DNA from: Chloroflexota bacterium
GTDB taxonomy: Bacteria > Chloroflexota > UBA6077 > FW602-bin22 > JACQUS01
NCBI GenBank assembly: GCA_016210125.1
Contig: JACQUS010000132.1
Location: 1-8,625 of the forward strand
Length of the DNA stretch: 8,625 nucleotides
Reading direction: 5' to 3'
The notes under the pieces were generated by a model. The model had not been told where the DNA came from. It saw only the letters and a list, made by a program, of their open reading frames with translations, and did not search any database. The position numbers were made by a program, and so were the translations under genes. Below, piece after piece: positions 1 to 5,624 of this stretch. Numbering within the stretch: position 1 is the stretch's first letter; each line of letters starts with the position of its first letter.

Positions 1-1098
1 GCTGTGGACCTCATCGAGATCGGTGCCGGCGGCGGCAGCATCGCCCACGTCGATGAGCTAGGGCTGCTGGCGGTGGGGCCGGAGAGCGCCGGGGCCGACC
101 CCGGCCCGGCCTGCTACGCGCGCGGCGGCGAGCGGCCGACGGTGACGGACGCCGACCTGCTGCTCGGCTATCTGAACGCCGATTACTTCTTGGGCGGCGA
201 GATGCGCCTGGCCGCCGAGCGCGCCGCTGCATCGGTCGAGCGCGGGGTCGGTGTGCCGCTCAAGCTGGCGACCGTCGAGGCGGCGCGGAGCGTCTTCGAG
301 GTGGTCAACGAGAGTATGGCCAACGCTGCTGGCGTCTACGCCGCCGAGCAGGGCGTCGACCTGCGCGACTACACGCTCCTCGCCTTCGGCGGCGCCGGCC
401 CGGCCCACGCCTGGGACGTGGCGCGCCGGCTGTACGTTCGGCGGGTGATGGTGCCGTTCGCAGCCGGCGTCCTCTCAGCACTGGGCTGCGTGCTCTCACC
501 GCTGGCTTTCGACTTCGCCGTCGGGCACATGCGGCAGGTGGAGCTCGTGGACTGGGCGCACGTCAACGCCGCCTACGCCGAGATGGAGGCCGAGGGCCGG
601 CGACTGCTGGCCGCGGCCGGTGTGGCGCACGACGTAAGCGTCGAGCGCGCAGCCGATATGCGCTACCTCGGCCAGCGCTACGAGGTGACGTTTCCGCTGC
701 CGGGCGACGGGCCGCTGGGGCCGGAGCAGGTCCCGGCGATCAAGGAGGCGTTCTACGTCGCCTATCGGCGGCAGTTCGGGCGCGAGATTCGCGAGGTGCC
801 GGTCGAGGCCGTGAGCTGGCGACTCACCGTCGGCGGGCCGCCGCCGGCCGTCGCGCTGCGCTGGCCGGAGCGCGCCGGGCAGCGCGCTGTGGCACTCAAG
901 GGGCGGCGGCCGATCTACTTCGCCGGGGCAGGCGGCTTCGTCGACTGCGCGGTCTACGACCGCTACGCGCTGGTGCCGGGCGCGCGGCTCGCCGGCCCGG
1001 CGGTGGTCGAGGACCGCGAGTCGACGGCCGTGGTCCCGCCCGACGCGCGGGCTGCCGTGGACGAGCTGAGCAGCCTGGTGATCGAGCTGGCGAGCTGA
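1..1098 (+). CDS. Hydantoinase A / 5-oxoprolinase family protein, C-terminal part (5' end outside window)
   Basis: Members of this family (N-methylhydantoinase A, the HyuA side of ATP-dependent 5-oxoprolinase/hydantoinase, also acetone carboxylase beta) use ATP to open or carboxylate small cyclic amides or ketones in the cytoplasm. The frame is open to base 1, so the gene begins upstream. The 365 codons here are about half of the usual ~690-residue protein. Family blocks appear in order: IGAGGGSIAHVD (fragment residues 7-18), VGPESAGADPGPACY shortly after, TVTDADLLLG (about 47-56), AFGGAGPAHAWD (about 128-139), then GVLSALG (about 156-162), RYLGQRYEVTFPLP, and a final GPAVVEDRESTAVVPP segment. 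No HyuB gene follows; an amidohydrolase starts 104 bases downstream on the same strand. The family is firm; the substrate is unknown, and a hyuB partner may lie upstream. Confidence 0.93.
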   Translation, partial: AVDLIEIGAGGGSIAHVDELGLLAVGPESAGADPGPACYARGGERPTVTDADLLLGYLNADYFLGGEMRLAAERAAASVERGVGVPLKLATVEAARSVFEVVNESMANAAGVYAAEQGVDLRDYTLLAFGGAGPAHAWDVARRLYVRRVMVPFAAGVLSALGCVLSPLAFDFAVGHMRQVELVDWAHVNAAYAEMEAEGRRLLAAAGVAHDVSVERAADMRYLGQRYEVTFPLPGDGPLGPEQVPAIKEAFYVAYRRQFGREIREVPVEAVSWRLTVGGPPPAVALRWPERAGQRAVALKGRRPIYFAGAGGFVDCAVYDRYALVPGARLAGPAVVEDRESTAVVPPDARAAVDELSSLVIELAS

Positions 1099-1124
1099 CC
1101 CCGCCCCGGTCCCCCCGCCGACAC

Positions 1125-1150
1125 GGAGACGCGGAGAAAGGGAGACGCGG
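1125..1150. repeat. Short direct repeat in the hyuA-amidohydrolase gap
   Basis: The ten-base unit GGAGACGCGG occurs at 1125-1134 and again at 1141-1150, with AGAAAG between, inside a purine-rich stretch. A small inverted repeat overlaps the second copy: CGCGGG 1146-1151 and CCCGCG 1159-1164. No promoter was recognised in this 104-base gap, so the downstream gene is probably read through from hyuA. The repeat's role is unknown; it could be leader RNA structure or part of a dispersed intergenic family. Confidence 0.5.
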
Positions 1151-1202
1151 GGAGGAGACCCGCGGCAGACGTTGTACGAGGAGGAGAACCACGGACGGAC
1201 GG

Positions 1203-2480
1203 TTGCCCGACGAGATCGACCGCGGCGCACCGCTCTGCCTCATCCACGGCCGCGTGATCGACGGGCTGGGCGGCCCGCCCATCGACGACGGCTACATGCT
1301 CGTCGAGGGCGCCACGATCCGCGCCGTCGGCCGCGCGGCCGACCTCCGCCCCGCGTCGGCCGACGCGCGCCTGGTCGATGTCGAGGGGCAGACCATCCTG
1401 CCCGGGCTCATCGACTGCCACACCCACCTGGTCTACAGCGGCTTCCGCAGCCTAGAGGAGATCGACCGCTGCGCGATCGAGACGGCGACGATCAACGCCA
1501 TCCTGAATGCCGAGAAGATCCTGCGCGCCGGCTACACGACCATCCGCGACGTGGGCTGCATCGGCAACGTGGCCGTCGCCGTGCGCGACGCCATCGCCCA
1601 GGGCAAGGTGCGCGGGCCGCGCGTCGTCGCCAGCGGGCGCATCATCGCCCCGACGAGCGGCATGATCGACACGCTGCCCAGCCACTGGGAGCGGCGCATG
1701 GGCCTGGGCATCTGCGCCGACGGACCCAACGAGGTGGTCAAGGTCGTCCGCCAGCAGATCAAGGACGGTGTCGACAACGTCAAGCTCGGCGCTAGCGGCG
1801 TCGAGGTCGGTCCCTACGCCTACACCTGGATGACGACGATGAGCGAGGATGAGATCCGCGCCGCGGTGCACGAGGCCCACCGCTGGGGGCGCACGGTGGC
1901 CATCCACTGCCAATCGTACGACGCCGCCAAGTACGCCCTGCGCGCCGGGGCCGACACCGTCGAGCACGGGACGCGGCTGGATGACGAGGCCATCGACCTG
2001 TTCCGCCGCGGCCAGACGGTCCTCGTGCCGACGCTCTGCACGCTCTTCAGCGTGCTGGAGCTAGGCGAGAAGCTCAGCTTGCTGCCGAAGCACCGCGAGG
2101 AGATGGCCGTCAACCACCCGCTGTGGCTCGACAGCCTGCGCCGCGCCCACGCCGCCGGCGTGCCCATCGCGGCCGGGGCCGACATCGGCAACCGCTACCC
2201 TCACGGCTCCAACGCGCGCGAGCTGGGGTTCCTCGTCCGCGCCGGGCTGACGCCGATGGAGGCCATCGTGGCCACAACGAGCGGCGCGGCGCGCGCACTC
2301 CGCAAGGCGGACACGCTTGGCGCGCTCAGCCCGGGCAAGGTGGCCGACGTCGTCGTCATCGACGGCGACCCGCTGGCCGACATCCGCGTCCTCCAGGACC
2401 AGGCGCGCATCCGCCTCGTCCTACAGGGCGGGCGCGTCGTCGCCGGCAGCCTGTGGGAGCGCGCGCAAGCTCGCGCTTGA
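1203..2480 (+). CDS. Imidazolonepropionase-like metal-dependent amidohydrolase
   Basis: This is a 425-residue amidohydrolase-superfamily enzyme of the imidazolonepropionase/Xaa-Pro dipeptidase-like group (COG1228 type). Such TIM-barrel enzymes hydrolyse C-N bonds in cyclic amides, dipeptides or related compounds using one or two metal ions. Visible metal-site signatures are: GLIDCHTHLVYSG with H73 and H75; VKLGASG with K194, the likely carbamylated lysine; VAIHCQS with H235; DTVEHG with H255; and IAAGADIG with D327. The C-terminal GALSPGKVADVVVIDGDPL is the beta-sandwich hallmark. No signal peptide is seen, so it should be cytoplasmic. The start is taken as TTG at 1203, because no in-frame ATG or GTG lies between it and the GAGGAGGAG at 1178-1186, and residues 11-36 already match the family's N-terminal strand. 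That ribosome-binding spacing (16 bases) is long, so the start is less certain than the gene. It follows the hydantoinase on the same strand, suggesting linked catabolism. Confidence 0.93.
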   Translation: MPDEIDRGAPLCLIHGRVIDGLGGPPIDDGYMLVEGATIRAVGRAADLRPASADARLVDVEGQTILPGLIDCHTHLVYSGFRSLEEIDRCAIETATINAILNAEKILRAGYTTIRDVGCIGNVAVAVRDAIAQGKVRGPRVVASGRIIAPTSGMIDTLPSHWERRMGLGICADGPNEVVKVVRQQIKDGVDNVKLGASGVEVGPYAYTWMTTMSEDEIRAAVHEAHRWGRTVAIHCQSYDAAKYALRAGADTVEHGTRLDDEAIDLFRRGQTVLVPTLCTLFSVLELGEKLSLLPKHREEMAVNHPLWLDSLRRAHAAGVPIAAGADIGNRYPHGSNARELGFLVRAGLTPMEAIVATTSGAARALRKADTLGALSPGKVADVVVIDGDPLADIRVLQDQARIRLVLQGGRVVAGSLWERAQARA

Positions 2481-2505
2481 CACCGCCCGGCGGACGACGT
2501 ACGGT
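2477..2505 (+). promoter_or_regulatory. Candidate sigma70-like promoter of dctP1
   Basis: A perfect -35 box TTGACA (2477-2482) overlaps the stop codon of the amidohydrolase gene. It is followed after 17 bases by TACGGT (2500-2505), which keeps the three best-conserved -10 positions (T1, A2, T6). The leader to the ATG at 2592 would be about 80 bases. An inverted repeat CAAGC-tcgc-GCTTG (2466-2479) overlaps the -35 and could be an operator. Sequence match only. Confidence 0.5.
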
Positions 2506-2591
2506 GCAGCCGAGCGCTGAGGCGCCGTCGCGGGGCTGTCGGCCTGGCCCGCTCGCCGAGACGGTCGCTATGCAGCTCACGGAGGAGTGCA

Positions 2592-3746
2592 ATGCGTGCC
2601 TTTGCCCTTCTGGCGATTCTGACGGTCGTCCTCGCCGCGTGCGCCGGCGGTGGGGCCCCGCAGCCGGCCGCGCCGGCGCCGGCCCCGGCGGCCAAGCCGG
2701 CCGAGAAGGCCGCAGCGCCGGCGCCGGCGGCCCCAGCCCCAGCGGCTCCGGCCGCAGCGCCGGCCAAGCCCGCCCAGCCGGCCGCGCCGGCCAAGCCGGC
2801 GGAGAAGCCAGCCGCCCAGCCGGCCAAGCCGGCCGCGGCGCAGTTCATCTTCCGCCTCGGCACGGCCACGACGGCGAAGCACCCGAACGGCGTGCTGGCC
2901 GAGACGTTCAAGCAGGAGGTGGAGAAGAACTCCCAGGGCCGCATTAGCATCCAGATCTTCCCCAGCGCCGCGCTGGGCGGCGAGCTGGAGATCGTCAACG
3001 GCGTCAAGACCGCCCAGATCGAGATGGCCGCCGTCGCCGTGCCCACCGTCGCCTCGATCTCGCCAGCCGTGCAGCTTAGCGAGCTGCCCTTCTTCTACGC
3101 CGACTATGACAGCGCGCGCAAGGTGCTCGACGGCGAGCCGGGACAGATGGTCCTCAAGACGCTCGAGCCGCAGGGCGTCAAGGGCCTGGTGTGGGGTGAG
3201 ATCGGCTTCCGCGGCGTGCTCAACCACCGCAAGCCCGTCCAGACCGTCGCCGACGTGCGCGGGATGAAGATCCGCGTCGTCGAGAACCCGCTCTACGTCG
3301 CCACGTGGCGAGCGCTCGGGGCGAACGCCGTGCCCATGGCCTGGCCAGAGGTCTACACCGGCCTCCAGCAGAAGACCATCGACGGTGTGGACACGAACTA
3401 CGCCGGGATGATCGACGCGAAGCAGTACGAGGTCGCCAAGCACCTGGCGCTGACGAACCACAGCTACACCGGCAACCTTCTGCTCATGAACATGCCCAAG
3501 TTCGCGGCGCTGCCGGCCGACCTCCAGAAGGTCATGCAGGACGCGGCCAAGGTCGGCGCCGGCGAGGCGCGCAAGGCCGCCAAGGCCATCGACGACGGTG
3601 CTGTCGACACGATGAAGGGCCAGGGCGTAGCGGTCACGACGGTCCAGCGCGACGAGTTCCGCAACGCCATGAAAAGTGTGCACGACGAGTTCATTCCCAA
3701 GATCGGCGTGGAGATCGTCTCCAAGGCGCAGGCGCTCCTGCGCTAG
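2592..3746 (+). CDS. dctP: TRAP transporter solute-binding lipoprotein (DctP family), copy 1
   Basis: This extracytoplasmic binding subunit of a tripartite ATP-independent periplasmic transporter captures a substrate, usually a carboxylate, and delivers it to DctQM. It has 384 residues. An N-terminal hydrophobic segment (3-15) ends in the lipobox LAAC, with C17 as the predicted lipidated cysteine. Residues about 21-84 form a low-complexity Ala/Pro/Lys linker. The DctP fold starts near FIFRLGT (85-91) and runs to the end. Family marks include GRISIQIFPSAALGGE (116-131), GMKIRVVENP (224-233) with R228 as the expected substrate-carboxylate arginine, and MAWPEVYTGLQQKTIDGVDTN (249-269). The ATG is supported by ACGGAGGAG at 2579-2587. 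Cells with such lipid-anchored binders are often monoderm or Chloroflexota-like. A second paralogue lies at 6999-8165, and the membrane subunits are separated from this gene by an inverted MBL gene. The ligand is unknown. Confidence 0.95.
   Translation: MRAFALLAILTVVLAACAGGGAPQPAAPAPAPAAKPAEKAAAPAPAAPAPAAPAAAPAKPAQPAAPAKPAEKPAAQPAKPAAAQFIFRLGTATTAKHPNGVLAETFKQEVEKNSQGRISIQIFPSAALGGELEIVNGVKTAQIEMAAVAVPTVASISPAVQLSELPFFYADYDSARKVLDGEPGQMVLKTLEPQGVKGLVWGEIGFRGVLNHRKPVQTVADVRGMKIRVVENPLYVATWRALGANAVPMAWPEVYTGLQQKTIDGVDTNYAGMIDAKQYEVAKHLALTNHSYTGNLLLMNMPKFAALPADLQKVMQDAAKVGAGEARKAAKAIDDGAVDTMKGQGVAVTTVQRDEFRNAMKSVHDEFIPKIGVEIVSKAQALLR
2652..2843 (+). repeat. Low-complexity Ala/Pro/Lys linker-coding tract in dctP1
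   Basis: This stretch encodes residues 21-84 of the binding protein, built almost only of Ala, Pro, Lys, Gln and Glu in units like PAKPA, PAEKPA and PAQPA. The DNA reiterates GCCGGCCAAGCC-like blocks. It lies directly after the lipobox cysteine and before the folded domain, so it most likely acts as a flexible tether through the cell wall or envelope. Such tracts are prone to length change by slippage. Confidence 0.8.
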
Positions 3747-3751
3747 GGGCT

Positions 3752-3768
3752 GACGAGACGCTCTCGTC
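3752..3768. terminator. Small hairpin just after dctP1 stop
   Basis: GACGAGA (3752-3758) and TCTCGTC (3762-3768) are perfect 7-base arms with a 3-base loop. They start 5 bases past the dctP1 stop codon. No T-run follows, so it is not a textbook intrinsic terminator. Its place between two convergent genes makes a role in transcript ending or 3' end protection plausible. Confidence 0.45.
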
Positions 3769-3780
3769 GTGGACGCATGT

Positions 3781-3814
3781 GCGCTCGCGCCGGCGCGGCG
3801 ACCGGCGCGAGCGC
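3781..3814. terminator. Strong GC-rich hairpin between convergent genes
   Basis: A 13-base arm at 3781-3793 pairs perfectly with 3802-3814 around an 8-base loop (CGCGGCGA). It lies 34 bases after the dctP1 stop and 10 bases past the stop of the opposite-strand MBL gene, where a bidirectional terminator would be expected. A T-run is missing on both strands, so termination would have to be non-canonical or Rho-assisted. Confidence 0.5.
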
Positions 3815-3824
3815 GCGGGCTGCC

Positions 3825-4793
3825 TCAGGGCGCCCGGCCTGGCTCGCCCTTCTCGGCCTCGTCCCAGGTAAGGCCCCAGCGCTGCCGGCGCAGGCGCCCG
3901 GTCCCCGGGAACGGCGTATGCGCCGCGATGAGCAGCGCATCGTGGGCCAGCGCCCACTCGGCCACGCGGTGCCGCGAGGCGATAGTCTGCCGGCCGTCGT
4001 AGTCCACTTCAGCCAGCCACTCCGGACGCTCGAACTCGACGGGGTGATGGACGACATCGCCGATGTGCATCGCATAGTGCCCGCCGGCGTGCAGCGCGAC
4101 GCACGCGTGGCCGAGGGTGTGGCCCGGCGACGGCCAGAGCAGCACATTGGGGGTCACGGCCGTCTCGCAATCGGCCAGCACCACCCGCTCTCTCAGCGGC
4201 TCCAGATTTTCGCGCAGCACCGGATACTTCGCCAACCGATGCGGCGCAGCGAAGAACTCCCAGTCGGCGCGCAGCAGCCAGTAGGTCGCGCGGGTGAACG
4301 TCGGCACGAACTGCCCGTCGTGCTCGACCGTGCACCAGCCGATATGGTCGGCGTGGGCGTGGGTCAGCACGACCATGTCGATGCCCTCGGGACGCACGCC
4401 GAGGGCTGCGAGGTTGCGCAGCAGCGTGCCGGCGTCGCGACCGGGTAGCGAGTTGAGCGCCGCGCGCGTCGAGGGCTTGGTGCCCAGCCCGGTGTCGATG
4501 AGCACGAGCTTGCCGTCGGAGCGCACGAGGATGCAGTTCATGCTCCCGTCGGCGTAGCCGTCGGGCTCCAGGTCCGGCACTTCCGCCTGCCACACGGCCG
4601 GGGGGACATCCTCCATGCGCCGCGAGCGCGACGCCGGGCGTGCGGCGCTCGCCGCTCCCTCCTCCGGCTGCCCAGCGGAGCGGTCCTCGACGAGGGTCTT
4701 GAAGAACATGCTGACTGGCATAGCGATGGTGCCGTCGCTCACGACGCTGAAGGTGAGTGCGCCCAAGCGAAACGTGGCAGTCGCTGCGTTCAC
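3825..4793 (-). CDS. MBL-fold metallo-hydrolase, lactonase-like
   Basis: This is a metallo-beta-lactamase-fold hydrolase of the group that includes N-acyl-homoserine lactone lactonases and related Zn-dependent ester or lactone hydrolases. With the GTG start at 4793 it has 322 residues. Metal ligands, numbered from that start: THAHADH with H145, H147, D149 and H150; PGHTLGH with H225; HIGDVVHH with D246; and LIAAH with H292. The strand-turn LVLIDTGLG precedes the HxHxDH motif as usual. No signal peptide is seen. The open frame extends upstream to an ATG at 4937, but that start has no ribosome-binding site and lies upstream of a good promoter candidate (4846-4874). GTG 4793 has GAGAAGGGA five bases upstream, and its protein begins at the family's first strand (FRLGALTFSVVSDG). 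The gene is inverted between dctP1 and dctQM. Whether it acts on a lactone, an ester or another substrate cannot be told. Confidence 0.9.
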   Translation of the reverse strand: MNAATATFRLGALTFSVVSDGTIAMPVSMFFKTLVEDRSAGQPEEGAASAARPASRSRRMEDVPPAVWQAEVPDLEPDGYADGSMNCILVRSDGKLVLIDTGLGTKPSTRAALNSLPGRDAGTLLRNLAALGVRPEGIDMVVLTHAHADHIGWCTVEHDGQFVPTFTRATYWLLRADWEFFAAPHRLAKYPVLRENLEPLRERVVLADCETAVTPNVLLWPSPGHTLGHACVALHAGGHYAMHIGDVVHHPVEFERPEWLAEVDYDGRQTIASRHRVAEWALAHDALLIAAHTPFPGTGRLRRQRWGLTWDEAEKGEPGRAP

Positions 4794-4798
4794 TGCGT

Positions 4799-4807
4799 TC
4801 CCTTCTC
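4799..4807 (-). promoter_or_regulatory. Ribosome-binding site deciding the MBL start
   Basis: Read on the minus strand, GAGAAGGGA is followed by ACGCA and then the GTG at 4793. This spacing of 5 bases fits translation initiation and is the main reason for choosing GTG 4793 over the upstream ATG at 4937, which lacks any purine-rich site. Confidence 0.6.
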
Positions 4808-4845
4808 GCCCGCCTTTGGCGCCGATCGTCGCCGGCGCGCCGCCT

Positions 4846-4874
4846 AGTGTACACGTTGTGGCGCAGCGGCTCAA
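4846..4874 (-). promoter_or_regulatory. Candidate promoter of the MBL gene, with palindrome on the -10
   Basis: On the minus strand TTGAGC (4869-4874) is followed after exactly 17 bases by TACACT (4846-4851). The leader to GTG 4793 would be about 45 bases. The 8-base palindrome GTGTACAC (4847-4854) covers most of the -10 box and could be a repressor half of a larger site. Supported by sequence pattern only. Confidence 0.5.
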
Positions 4875-4969
4875 AGTCGATGCAAGGCCGATCGCCTCTC
4901 GTGCAGACACGGTTGAGGCCGCCGGGAGGGTCGGCATGTCGCGCCGGCGTGGCGGCGCAGCGAGACGGG

Positions 4970-4998
4970 TTGTCGTTGCCGGAGGTCACAGGTAGAAT
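4970..4998 (+). promoter_or_regulatory. Candidate promoter of dctQM
   Basis: TTGTCG (4970-4975) and TAGAAT (4993-4998) are separated by 17 bases, in one of the few A/T-richer spots of this region. Transcription would start near 5005, giving a leader of about 30 bases before GTG 5034. The GGAGG at 5019-5023 then sits 10 bases ahead of the start codon. Together with the minus-strand promoter at 4846-4874 it makes 4794-5033 a divergent control region. Confidence 0.55.
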
Positions 4999-5033
4999 AG
5001 CTTCCTAATACCGGCCGTGGAGGCGTCCACCCC

Positions 5034-5621
5034 GTGGACAGCAGCCTGATCGTCATGCTGGCGCTCATCGCCGCCAGCGCCGCCGGCCTTACTTGGGTGC
5101 TGCGCGGCAGCCGACGCATGCTGGGCGTGGCCCCAGGCCCCTGGGGCATCGTCGAGCTGGTCCTGGCCCTCTTTTTTATGCTCGGCATGCTCTACGCGTC
5201 GGCCCTCCAGGTGATCGTCCGCTACGCGCTGTCCGACTTCCTCACCGTGCCGTGGACCGAGGAGTTCGCCCGCCTGCTCCTGGTCTGGGCCGCGTTCTGG
5301 GGCGCGCTGATGGCCCACCGCTCCGACGAGCACATCGGCGTGGCGGTACTTTTCGACACCCTGCCGCCACTGATGCAGCGTGTGGGCCGGCTGCTCGGCG
5401 ACCTCGTGGCCATCGGCTTCCTCGCCGTGGTCGTGTGGCACGGCTGGCAGGCCGCGCAGCTCCAGCACGCCATCACGACGATCACGCTGGGGCTGCCGGT
5501 GGCGGCCTTCGCCTACACCGTGCCCGTCTGCGGCACGCTGATGATCCTTTACACACTCCGGCTCTTCGTCATGCGCCTGCGCGGCCGGCCCGTCCACGGC
5601 ACAACGGCGCAGGAGGTCTAG
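5034..5621 (+). CDS. dctQ: TRAP transporter small membrane subunit (DctQ family)
   Basis: This is the small integral-membrane subunit of the TRAP transporter; it packs against DctM in the cytoplasmic membrane. It has 195 residues. Hydrophobic segments lie at about 4-22, 38-63, 79-94, 118-138 and 158-178. The family signature is clear in QVIVRYALSDFLTVPWTEEF (59-78), continuing ARLLLVWAAFWGALMAHRSDEHIGV. Most DctQ proteins have four membrane helices; the first segment (4-22), followed by basic RGSRR, is extra. An internal ATG at codon 29 (5118) would give the usual length, but it has no good ribosome-binding site. GTG 5034 has GGAGG at 5019-5023. The stop is 3 bases before the dctM start, so the two should be co-translated. 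Confidence 0.93.
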   Translation: MDSSLIVMLALIAASAAGLTWVLRGSRRMLGVAPGPWGIVELVLALFFMLGMLYASALQVIVRYALSDFLTVPWTEEFARLLLVWAAFWGALMAHRSDEHIGVAVLFDTLPPLMQRVGRLLGDLVAIGFLAVVVWHGWQAAQLQHAITTITLGLPVAAFAYTVPVCGTLMILYTLRLFVMRLRGRPVHGTTAQEV

Positions 5622-5624
5622 GCC

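Noticed and set aside
496..1230. A 244-codon minus-strand open frame opposite hyuA
   Set aside because: No recognisable motif, and the plus strand carries conserved hydantoinase A blocks throughout.
2481..2591. A separate small gene between the amidohydrolase and dctP1
   Set aside because: Short frames here, such as one from ATG 2571, run into dctP1 out of frame, with no supporting motif. The gap is better explained as promoter and leader.
2577..3683. A 368-codon minus-strand open frame opposite dctP1
   Set aside because: It is antisense to a well-supported binding protein. The Gly/Arg/Leu repeat region is just the mirror of the Ala/Pro/Lys linker.
4794..4937. N-terminal extension of the MBL protein from ATG 4937
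   Set aside because: It has no ribosome-binding site, its residues look unlike the family, and the start lies upstream of the promoter candidate at 4846-4874. GTG 4793 has a good site.
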